Notes under the pieces: generated by a model
Told to the model about the DNA's origin: nothing
Seen by the model: the letters and a program-made list of their open reading frames with translations, nothing else
Databases searched by the model: none
Part shown: positions 23,620 to 34,583 of the stretch, piece after piece
Layout of the letters: each line of letters opens with the position of its first letter
Numbering within the stretch: position 1 is the first letter of the stretch
Assembly (NCBI RefSeq): GCF_901709675.1
Contig: NC_051102.1
Span: 2,711,912 to 2,775,911 of the forward strand
Length of the DNA stretch: 64,000 bases
Source: Syngnathus acus
Lineage: Eukaryota; Chordata; Actinopteri; Syngnathiformes; Syngnathidae
Reading direction: 5' to 3'
Program-made: the position numbers and the translations under genes

Positions 23620-26600
23620 ATGGCGACTCAAAACAATCCGCGGAAATTCAGCGAGAAGATTGCTTTGCATAACCAGAAGCAGGCACAAGACACGGCGGCG
23701 TTCGAAGAAGTGATGAAAGACCTCAGCATTAATCGGGCTGCCAGGGTAAGGACGCCTTTTCCCCGCCTCCTCACTTATGCTCGAGCACTGAAACGTACTT
23801 GCAGAGTACGCAGGTAAACAATAACAAGCGTTCAAAGCTAACACATGGAGGAGATATTTTGCGTTTTCCCCATTTTTGAAATATCCAATTATCAAGTGGA
23901 TGGAAAGAGATGACAGTATGGTGAAGTTAAAGTTGATTCGGTTTTTGCAACACGCAAGTGGGAGCAAAGGGGCGTGCGACACTTGACTTACGAGGTGAAT
24001 TCGTTCCTTATCCAGACTCGTGACTCGGATTGATCGACTCAATTTCCCATGTTGAAATGAACCGAGATGACATTCATCCGTTTCATCTGCCCCAAAACCA
24101 CCAATGAATAAAATTAACACTGAACAGTAGGGCCTAACAATTACTCAAATTCAAATTAACATTCTAACGTAGAATGAAATTTTCAAATAGCAATTTATGG
24201 GGTGAATAAAGAAAAACTCTGCTTCATTTAAACTTTATATAGTTGGCACCGTACAGTTCCCATATTTAGGTATGCACTTATTTTTTTAGAACAATTCAAC
24301 GTAATTTATTGCAATTTATTTGGACGCCTTATTTGAATCTTGTCCTTTCTGATTTTATTCCAATAACCTACAATACAGCTTGTGCTTAATTTTTCATAAC
24401 AGAACGTAATTCCGACAGTGTAATCGATGTTGTAGAGCATGGCAACGTGTGTTCCTCTACTTGAGTGAACTTGTCAGACCCATCCTGTGGTAATGCAGTG
24501 TGTACACTGCATGATTGACAGCCACACAGCAAAGATGAAGCTTGGCAGATTATGTGGATTTTAAACCACACAAAGCAAATGGGCCTACAAGATAAATCCC
24601 TTGAATGTTGGCCTGACTGTTGTTGAGTCTACACATTATGGGCTCTATTTATACTTATTTACGCTAGAACCTGTGGTGGTAGAAAAAATGGACTGTTTTG
24701 CAACAGTATTTTGTATTGTTTTGATTTGACCTATGATTCATTTTGACCCCTTGTCAAAGACAAATACATAATAATAAACATTGAAATAATTTATATTTTC
24801 TTTCTCTCAGTTGTTGTGTTGTGGTTGAAAGGATTTGGACTTGCCTCTCTCTAATCCAGAGACCTTCTAATATGTAATCAACAGATCAGCGGGTGAACAT
24901 ATTCAGAGACATAAATGTTCAGATTGGAACTGGAGTTAAATGGACCGTGAGCAGGGAAAGTCATTATTATTAGATTTTCTGCCCTTCCCAAAGTGAGCTT
25001 GAATGAGAAAATTTAATTGACCTGTTTTGGTCGCCCTGATGGGAAAAGGAATTGGATTCCATTTTGAAATAAATACTGTATCTTTTGAGGGCTTTTGGGA
25101 CTGAGCTTCAGAATTAGGATTACATGTTTCATCACATTTCTGTTGTCACTTGTGATTGTATATATATATATATATTTGTTTTTTTTTATGATCTTCTTCC
25201 AGTTGAAGTTGCAGACGACTCAGTATTTGCAGTTGGGACCTAACCATGGGCAGTACTATGGAGGATCGTTGCCGAACGTAAACCAGATTGGAAGCAGCAC
25301 TGCTGACTTTTCTTTCCAGGTCAGCTCCTTTTTTTTATGCTTTTTGTGATCCCACTAGTATGAACACAGCAATTTCATTCATATTGCGTTTATGATTTCA
25401 ACTGCAAAATTAACATGTTTTTATCCATCTCAGAAGGCGGCCAATTTGCCACTTGCTGTCGACTGAAAATGACATCACGGTTGCCAGGTCTGAGGTCACA
25501 AACCAATCATGGCTCAGCTTGAGAAAACAATGAGCCGTGATTGGTTGTGACCTGAGCCCGAGCAAGAGTGATGTCATTTTTAGTCGACAGCAAGTGGCAA
25601 AATGGCCGCTCACTGGGTTTTGCCTGTTAAATTCATATTCAGCAAATGAAGCATAAATCAGAAAGTTTTGTTGTGCACAGAACATATGACTCCAAAGAAA
25701 ATGTTGTGGTTTAAGTCCATTTTAAAACACCTTAAATGATTTGTGCCTCGAAGTGAATGAAGACCTTCACAATACCAACTTAGTTTGGGAATGTTTCCCT
25801 AAATTTGCTGTCATTAGAATTCTGGGATGGATGCAAACAGCTCATCGCGACACCACGGGCTGGTGGACAGAGTCTACCGCAACCGAATCACATCACCCCA
25901 TCGGAACCCTCTCACTGTCGACAAACATGGACGCCAGATATCCTTTTGTGTCTTATAATGAGAAGTCTAGATCTGTTTAGTGTAAAAGTGAGGATGAAAA
26001 CTATTCAAACATGTTTTTTTTTCTTCCTTACATTATTTTTAGATTACAAATTTTCCAGATGGGCTTGTAACGTATCTCCCCCACAATGATAGTGGGTTCA
26101 CTATAGTTAATTTGCTGTCTGCAAAAGTTCATCTTAAACAATTGCAATGGTATTTTCTTAAGCTTCAGCATCACATTGACAGCTGTCCGTACAGCTCGGT
26201 ATATTTGTCACCGCCACCTGACATCAGCTGGAGGAGGTAAATTGCTCTCTGCGTGATTGTATCCTCCTTTGTAGTCGTCGTAGTAAATCCCTTATATTCC
26301 CTCAGCATTTTTTTTTTTATTACAGACACTATAAAAAAATATGCACCATTTGAACGTTAACACTGCACTTTAATGCAGGAAAATAAAAAAAATTGTATGT
26401 TAAAGTGAAATTATGAAATGTACCTAAATAAATGTTGAAATATTAACCAAATTGGGATTGAACACTAATGCCCGCAGTGTAAATCCAGTCTCTGATTTGG
26501 TTTTGTCTATTTGCGTTGCAGGACAAACTCTGACTCAGCGCTTCACCAGAGCACATTAGCTCCCGGCCAGCAAGCCTCCTTCATGGGTGGGTTCCAAGAG

Positions 26601-29600
26601 CTCCAGCCCAAGCAAGGTACACACAATAATGATAAAAATAACAATGATAATAAATGCTCGTATTTTTTTTCCATTTTGCTGCTTTCAGTTGACACTTGAG
26701 TCATTTTGGTGCCGATCTAGTGGAAAAGAATTTATTTGTTCTGTCTGTCACAATACATGGCTGGCAAACTAACTAACCACATTGGTGGCAACTGCTCTAC
26801 AGAATTTTCCGGGAATCCTTCAAACTATCAAACATTTTTGGACAACCCGTGTGACTTAGTATGTGCCTTTTTACTTTACTGCCAGGATTTCAAATTGTCA
26901 AACAGGAGGTTGAAGAAGAAATGCCCAAAGAGAACTGGGACTGCAAAAAGGTGGACACATACAGATTTTGTATTTTATACGAGTTTGAATTTAGTCAAGC
27001 TTATGATCTTTTCTCCTTTCAGGATGTTTCTAGATCCAAATCATATGAAGTCCCTGGAATCCAGTGAGTTTTACAGTGTTGATTGTAATACATGTATTGC
27101 TTGTGTTTTAAAAAAACAAAACAAAAACAAAAACACGGGAAGGGTAACTCTGGAAACGCAACCACATTAAATCGCAATATTGAGCCAGTATCACCGTTAG
27201 GTTATTTTTTTTATATCGTTCAGCCCTAATCTCAAGGCACCAACGTATTGTTATTCCTTCAATTTCTAAATTGATGGTGCATCTGCATATTTTCCGGCAG
27301 CATAATTCCATCACCGGAGCAGCATCTCAAACCAGTTGCTCACAGCACTGGCGGTTCTCTGCCTGACCTATCAAACATTAAGTTCCCTCCTCCGCTATCC
27401 ACCCCGCTGGACTCAGATGATGCTTCGGCCGTCTCATTGAGTTCTTCCAGCAACGGCGCGCACATGCTGGATAAAATACAAGGTAGCAAAATAGCCAGCA
27501 CTGCTCATAATTGAACACCTACAGAAACCTTTTTGAGGTTCTGATTCCGCACTGTGTGAGTGCTGTTGAAAACTACATTTTCATGCCATTGTTTTTAAAC
27601 GCTGGGTAGGATTGAACGCCTCTCAGCCCGCAGTAACCATGGAGACGCAGTCTGGGCAGGACAACATGGATCCTCTTATTCTTAACACGAGAGACCTTCA
27701 CCAGCAGCAGAACTTGCAGCACTCGCCAACATCAGTACCGCTCCCACTCTCTCAGGTAAATCTTGGTTTCTTGATAATTCCATCAAGTACCGTATTGGCC
27801 CGAATATAAGACGGTGTTTTTTGCATTGAAATAAGACTGAAAAAGTGGGGGTCGTCTTACATTTGGGGTCTAGACATTATACCCATTCACAACGCTAGAT
27901 GGCGCCAGATATCTTTAAAGCGAATGCTGAACTTAACTCCCCAGGCCAAAGTGAACCCCTGTCACGAAGAATAAAAATAAAAATAGCGGTAGCACGAAGA
28001 GAAAAAATAAAAAATAGCGGTAAGAAAGAAAAGAGAAGAAAATAAGAGATTACAAAATGAAAAAAACAGAAGCCATTCATTTACAAATGTGATTGCACTT
28101 TAGCTTACATATTTAAATGTTGCGATATTAAGATGTGATAGACAGTTTTTGCATGATTTGAATGAGGCAAAATAACATGCTTTTTCTCTCAAATATATTG
28201 TTATCATTTGTTTCAGATGTACTGTAATTATTTTCTCTATGAAAATTAAATTTGGTGTTCAAAAAGTCTTTTTTCAAACTTGAGTCTTGAAAAAGAGGGG
28301 GTCGCCTTATAATCAGGGTCGTCTTATATTCGGGCCAATACGGTAGTTTGTTTTGTGACTAAGCTTTGAAGTAAATTTGCTTTGGCTGTTTACAGGTTGC
28401 AATCAATGCCATGAACCTTGAACAGCAGTTATCCCAGTATGCCTTCTTCAATCAGCCTCCGCCATCCCAAACACACCAGAACCAGCCTGTGAGTATCATC
28501 TAACATTTTGATTACTCTCCAGATAACATCCAATGGAACATTGCTGGAAATTTAACTTGAAATTCAACTTTGGGTTGTTCTGTGGCCCTAGTGGGGATAA
28601 GCGGTTCAGCAAATTTGATTGTCCCGTGTTGTATCGCATCAGTAGGAGTTGTTGTTTTTTTTCTCTGCGCTAGCTAGACGAAGAAGGCACCACTGAAAAA
28701 GATTAGCAAAACTCCAAAATCCATCTAGGCCTCACCGATATATGACTGGGAAGTTTTTGAATGACTCAAATCATATCCTCTTGTATCAGGCCTGCCCACT
28801 CCAACAATACCGCAGTAGGGTGGGATCCTCTGCCAATCAATCTCCAACCTCCCCCATCTCCAACCATAGCTTCTCACCTGGAACTTCGCCTCAAGTAAGG
28901 GCGTGGGAATTAACGAGGTGTAGGCGGGTTCTTTGTTAGACAAGCATCCATCTCTGGCGTCGTGGTTGTCTTGTCGGAGTCTGTGTCTGCCCCCCAGCTG
29001 CCTTGTTGATGATTGCAGCAGATCTGGGCAAAGGAAATATGCCCATGCAGCATATTAGCTAAAGAAGTGCTTCTTAAACTGTCAAAATGTAATTAATTTA
29101 GTTTGAAACCTAAACTAAATGTAGAAATCTGTCTTTGTTTTCAATGTCATTTACTAAAAAAAAACCCACACCATTGCATGATTGCATTTGGAAGTTAAAT
29201 TAGTTAGTTTTTTGCCCAGATCTGTCCATTTGTGATACAATGGTGCGTGACGAAGCTTCCCTTCCTGTTGCTTTGTGCTGCTCCTCTGTATCCCCTCCCT
29301 AATACCCCCGAGAAAATGAAAATGATTTTACACAAGCTAGGGGGGATTTTAGGCAACGCAACAGGAAATGGTAATCCCCATGGAAGTGTTTTTTTTTTTT
29401 TTTTTTTTTTGGTGGGGCTGTGTTAATCCTTCTCACGGATGGATTTTAACAAATTGAGCCAAGCTTTGCTGGGTGTTGCATTTAGATAAACGGAGCACAC
29501 CCAAGGTAAACACGGCTCAGGGTTGGTGATCATAATCTGCCTCTCTATTTGTAGAAGAGATTTCAGGAACATGCATTTGAAATATTTTACGGCCATTCTC

Positions 29601-30881
29601 GCTTTGTATGAACCGTTAAATCTACAGCTGGTAATTTACATATGAACATATTTAGAGGCAAAGTAAAAAGTTTTTTTTTTTTCTCTCAAATCAGCCTTTG
29701 CTGTTCTGTGATGGTTAAGCAGTGCATATCAGAACATCCCTTGCTGCTCTGACATGCTTTAACTGTCACGCTGGTTACATCAAACACGCACACACACTGT
29801 AGAAGGAAGCTAGTTGAGGAAATAATACGATTACTTGAACATTAGGAGGCTGTCAGGAGTTGCTGTTGCTGGTTTGTCTGAATGTGAGATTTCAAAAGAA
29901 TTTACTTGTCAGAAGCAAGGTCATTTTAAATCTGGAATTTGGATCGTAAATGCCAGTGAGAAGCAATTTGTTATCCTACAGAAAAGGATAAAAAGACTAA
30001 TCTTATTGTAGTTGGTTTTGTTAGTATTGTATTACGTTTATTATATTTGCATTATGACTTTTTTTTTTGCAGCAGCAGCAGCATAACTCCATCCTGGGCA
30101 GTGTCTTTGCAGACTTTTATGACCAGCAGCTTCTGTCCATTCAGGCCAGTGCTCTCTCTCAACAGGTATGCTACCTCAATTATAACAGGGAATTCTTGAA
30201 AATATTTTTCAAGAATTTGTAGAGAACCTTTTGTATTGCTTCTTCCTCATTGTGCTTGCCAGCTGGAGCAGTTCAACATGATGGAAACACCCAACAGCTG
30301 TGGTAGCTTCAACAACCAGACCGCCACACTCAACCACTCCCAGGCCTTGATGGGCTTGTCCGGTGGCCACTGTAACCTCACGGACTCTCAGCAGCTTGGC
30401 TACAGTAGTCACGGCAACATCCCCAACATCATTCTCACAGGTGCTCCTCTGTCATGTTGCATACTAAGAAATACTGTAGGCCCAATTTTAGAGTCAGTTT
30501 TAGCTTCTTGCCAAAGTTTGGAAAAATGGCACGACATATTTTTTACTTAATGTAAAACTGACTTGGGTCAGCAACGCCGGTTGGTCTTTTTGCGACTATT
30601 TGTGGCATCTCTGTGCAAAAAGAGGCTAAAGAGCCCGTTCACCTTCCTCATTCAGTGTGTTTGGCTCCTGTTCAGTGAGTGGCGAGTCTCCTCCCAGCCT
30701 GCCTAATGACCTGGGTGACTCCCTGTCAAGCGATGTCAGCTTCGACGTCGACGACCATTTCCCACTGGATGACCTAAAAATCGACCCACTGACACTTGAT
30801 GGCCTGCACATGCTCAATGACCCGGACATGTTGCTCACTGACCCGGCCACAGAGGATGCCTTTCGACTGGATCGCCTCTGA
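23620..30881 (+). CDS. crtc1: CREB-regulated transcription coactivator 1
   Basis: Fourteen coding exons were spliced with consistent phases: 23620-23745, 25203-25319, 25818-25937, 26175-26236, 26522-26616, 26886-26950, 27023-27063, 27301-27482, 27610-27755, 28396-28488, 28790-28894, 30073-30165, 30263-30440 and 30676-30881. They encode 542 aa, against 634 in human. Exon 1 is the CREB-binding N-terminus ([18 protein letters not shown]). [23 protein letters not shown] marks CRTC1 rather than CRTC2 or CRTC3. [12 protein letters not shown] is the conserved regulatory serine region, followed by GGSLPDL and the C-terminal transactivation domain ending [18 protein letters not shown] and a terminal RL. 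In the family, dephosphorylated CRTC enters the nucleus and coactivates CREB. The proline/glutamine-rich middle of human CRTC1 is much shortened. Intron 3 looks AT-AC, and exon 12 has repeated CAG acceptors. Confidence 0.96.
25437..25609. mobile_element. Palindromic MITE with long inverted termini (GCGGCCA family)
   Basis: The left end, GCGGCCAATTTGCCACTTGC, and the right end are nearly perfect inverted repeats over about 40 bases. The middle also folds back, with ACCAATCATGGCTCA and its complement. It sits in crtc1 intron 2. No clear target duplication was found. A second copy at 41345-42512 is split by a hAT insertion. Confidence 0.85.
25938..26174 (+). other. Probable U12-type AT-AC intron of crtc1 (intron 3)
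   Basis: The intron begins ATATCCTTTT directly after CGCCAG and ends CATCAC. A TTTTCTTAAG branch-point-like motif has its branch adenosine about 13 bases before the 3' end. These are the hallmarks of the minor spliceosome AT-AC class. The flanking exons join in frame as GRQ-IDSCPY, in agreement with human GRQ-ADSCPY. No GT is available at the exon edge. Confidence 0.85.
27788..28345. mobile_element. Palindromic MITE (CCGTATTGGCCCGAATATAAG family) with TA duplication
   Basis: The element is 27790-28343 (554 bp), inverted ends CCGTATTGGCCCGAATATAA flanked by TA. Subterminal GGGTCGTCTTATA motifs are repeated. It lies in crtc1 intron 9 and holds no transposase ORF. Confidence 0.88.
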
Positions 30882-31179
30882 GTGGATCACAACTTGCCCG
30901 ATGGACTTCTATAAGAAAGCTTTTTAAAGAGAGAGGCCAGCTTCGCTTCTTCTGAACTAGAAAAAAGGGCAACATCCTTAAAACTCAAGGTATGAATTCT
31001 GTTTGTGGTTCTGCCAATGACACGCCTCTTTATTGTGATAAATTGTTCAAAGGAGTAGGAGTCTAGTCAAACTGACAAAGCAGTGTCAAACAAAAGCAGC
31101 TACAAAGTCTTCTGACGTGGTGGACATCATGTTGAGATTTTACTTGACTTCTTAATAACACCATACTTAACAAAGCTAC

Positions 31180-31572
31180 TACCGTATTTTCCGCACTATA
31201 AGGCGCACCGGATTATAAGGCGCACCTTCAATGAATGGCCCATTTTAAAACTTTGTCCATATATAAGGCGCACCGGATTATAAGGCGCATAAAATAAATA
31301 ACTCAATGTTGCTCAAACGTTAATGCAATCACAATATAGTAATACTCGAAATAGTGAAAACAATAACAATATATCAATAACTCAACGTTGCTCAAATGTT
31401 AAGATTACACAACACACAAAACAAACACATAAAGCTTACTTTAATAAATTAGTCCTCATCCACGAATCCATATTGGTCCATATATAAGGTGCACCGGATT
31501 ATAAGGCGCACTATCGGCTTTTGAGAAAATTGGAGGTTTTTAGGTGCGCCTTATAGTGCGGAAAATACGGTA
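31180..31572. mobile_element. Palindromic MITE (CCGTATTTTCCGCACTATAA family) with TA duplication
   Basis: The element is 31182-31570. Its ends are inverted repeats CCGTATTTTCCGCACTATAA flanked by TA. ATAAGGCGCACCGGATTATA modules are repeated inside. It lies 300 bases after the crtc1 stop codon, within the probable 3' UTR. Confidence 0.9.
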
Positions 31573-32473
31573 ATTAAATGTATTATGTGCCAGATTGCTA
31601 CACAATTATTTTTGGTGGCTGAACACTTTTTTTACCAATCAGAGGATAGAAAAACGCTGGCAATAGGCAAATTTGAAATCTGGAGTTTGTCATGGCGTTT
31701 TTATTCTCCAAGGAAGTTGACCTATGCAAAACACAGAATTGATTTTGGACTACAAAGTGATACTGATATTAAGTTTTTAGAGCGCACAAAGATGCTGCCA
31801 TGTTTATACAGTATATATGTTAATATTTTTAAAACTTGCCCAAAAACAAAAAAAGAATCAACAGAGAAACAAATTGCACTTGCTCCCAAAGATGACCTCA
31901 GTGTAGTAGAAATTTTAATTTTAAACAGTCTCTGTTGTCAAAGAACATTGTGTGGATGCAATGAAAATGTGTATAACTATGCTCAAAATGGCTTTCCATC
32001 CGTAGTAAGCTCACATCTGGTAAGGATGCGTGAGTATTTAGAATTGAATTTTTGGACTAATAATTTTGATTCTCCATGAGCAGAAAGATATCTTTGTTTT
32101 CTAAACACGACAGTGAAACCGATTACAGTCAATGTCTTCATCATACTGTATTTATCATGCCTGTCTAATAATTAGACAAATTTATTGTCCATTTGGTGTC
32201 TGGGTTTGTATTTCAATGGTTGTTGCATTGCACTTTATGCTTTTATGTAAAAGACTACTTTAAGAGGCAATTTTGATACCAAACATCTATGTGATTTCTT
32301 CAGATGCGAGTTTAATTCATTCCTAATCCAACAGTTTGTGCATCACGATTATTCATTGCGGCCTCTTATGGTGTACCCGACTTGGCCATCGGGTGGCAGT
32401 ATATGACTTTCATAATTATAAGCGACTCAGTAAATGAAGTCATGTAACTTGTTAAAAATAGTGTGTGCATACA

Positions 32474-32610
32474 CTATATATATATATATATATAGTTATA
32501 GTTATATAGTTATATATATATCTATATATATATAGTTTTATATATATATATATAGTTATATATATATAGTTTTATATATATATATATAGTTATATATATA
32601 TAGTTATATA

Positions 32611-32667
<57 letters not shown>

Positions 32668-32698
32668 TATTAAATATATAGTTATTTTAATATATAGT
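32474..32698. repeat. AT-rich microsatellite with interspersed TAGTTATA
   Basis: Long runs of TA dinucleotides are broken by GTTATA units. The region probably varies in length and can extrude cruciforms. Confidence 0.9.
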
Positions 32699-33589
32699 TA
32701 TTTAAATACATTATATGTAATAATTATTCACTGTCTGCCAATCTGCTGCTGGTTGTGAAGTGAGTCAGAAATGTCAGAACGATTTGTATCTCCAAAAAGT
32801 TGTTAAATTGCGTCACTCCTATCTCAAAGCACCGCAGCATTACGTAAACTGGACTCCTCGATAAAACAGGCTTGTAGAGAAAATAAATAATTGTGAATTC
32901 AAATACACAGAAAGATATTTTGATGCAACGTCAATGTCTTCTTGTGTCTGCATTTTTTACATTAATTTGACTGCATTGTAAATGAAGCTGATCATTTTAT
33001 TTTAATTTTCTAAATAAATTAAAATAAAAGCATATCTGATGGCCTGCGTATATATCACATAAAATTAAGTAGCAGTATTTTTGCATTAGTTGTACTTCTA
33101 TCGATTGTGATAATTTTGTGATTGCAAGACTGGCTTGTTTTTTAATTTCCTACCTGTTGCTTTAACTGTGTTTTGTCATGTGTTTTACTATTAAGTTTTT
33201 AAGTTAGTTCTGGAGCCGTTTTGTTTGTACAATGTGTTACACTGTTGTCGATGGTACAATATGTGCTTACTTATTTGATATTGTCATGGTAAATCTGACA
33301 TGCTTTGTGTATTGCTTTGTGTTTTATGTAATATGGTGGCAAAGCACGAACATGCTGCAATGACAATAATTATTTATGGCGAGACAGACATGTTTGGAGG
33401 TAAAAAAAATTGTGTGTGCTCAGTCTGCACTCATTCTTGTTCAGCTACAGTTGATAAAGTCTACACACCCTTGTTCAAATCCCATCCTTGTGATATAAAA
33501 AAATGAAATCATGACAAATTATGTAAAAACATTTTCCATCATTAATGTGACCTATATTCTTTTCTCTCTTCTATTTTCATCTACTTTTA

Positions 33590-34485
33590 CTTACTGTCAG
33601 GTCTAAGTACCATCAGACATTAAACCACACGCTGGAAGGAAGAGGAGAAGACAACCAGAACAGGTTTACTCGCGAGGAGAACAATAGAGAAAGGAACCTC
33701 AGTTACAATCTCCATCAATTCTGAGTCCTTACTCCACGTGCTCCTCTTTTTAATGTTTTGGTTGCCCTGGTTACAGAGGCGTTGCTACACTAAAGGGAGG
33801 GGAGATTGTGGCTGTAGCAACGCTGATTAGCTAAGGAATGTAGTGTGGTTTGAATTAGCACTTCATTGTCGGCCCGTGACCCCCGCAGAGTTTGTCCTCT
33901 TTCCTCAACCAGCTGTCTTCCCCCATGGTTGGCTGACTCGTCCTCGACTGTGATCAGATAACTTGAATTGCCGCTTTCCTGTGGAACAATGCAACTAAAC
34001 CTTTGCTAACTTTATCTACTTAAATTAACACACAATAATAATGAGTAACTTGTCCTAAACACTTCAACACACATTAAGTAAATGTGAGGTAACTGGTATG
34101 CAGTTCCTTAAACAAACATTGTGTAAATATGGGATAACTTGTATGCAACTATTTCAAACTGTATATAACACTTAACAAAGAAAAACTGTTCTGATCAACA
34201 ACAATCTATGAACCAAACCTACAGTTAACTAAAAGGAATGAAGTTTCTTTTCTACATTTCGCCTATGCAAATAAGGTCTGCTCATTGTTAGTGAAGGCCT
34301 CTTACAGGAACAAAAACACACAGACAACATAAGGACAGGAAGGATACACATGGCTGACAGGGATTAAAAGACATCCCTGTCACTAAAGAGGAAGAACCTA
34401 GATAAAAGGAAAGTCATAAACTCGTAAAGACAAGGCCTCGAGGTCTGTCAGGCCAAGGCTTCACTTAAATTATTCCAACACTTAC
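33590..34485. mobile_element. Solo LTR with 5-bp target duplication
   Basis: A segment from 33595 to 34480 (886 bp) starts TGTCAGG and ends CCAACA, so it has the TG...CA termini of an LTR. It is flanked by the perfect 5-bp repeat CTTAC (33590-33594 and 34481-34485). No internal retroelement genes and no second LTR are present, so it is best read as a solo LTR left by recombination. Its orientation and family are undetermined. It interrupts the Tc1-like relic. Confidence 0.75.
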
Positions 34486-34583
34486 TCTTTTAGTAGATAG
34501 TAAGCATCTTAAATACAGAGTTTAAGAAGTCTTGCCAACTCTGAAGGACTGATAAAAGGAGGTTTTTGGATTTAGTATTTGGA

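Larger units (their letters stand above)
30882..33028 (+). other. crtc1 3' UTR with candidate poly(A) signals
   Basis: After the stop codon the sequence is AT-rich and has no further exon. AATAAA occurs at 33013-33018 and 33023-33028. The stretch includes a MITE (31182-31570), a 164-codon ORF (31585-32079) of unknown meaning and an AT microsatellite (32474-32698). The extent of the UTR is inferred. Confidence 0.5.

Noticed and set aside
23533-24120. 195-codon open frame on the minus strand across crtc1 exon 1
   Set aside because: It is antisense to a well-supported exon, has no recognisable domain or splice structure, and its frame follows the codon bias of the CRTC1 exon on the other strand.
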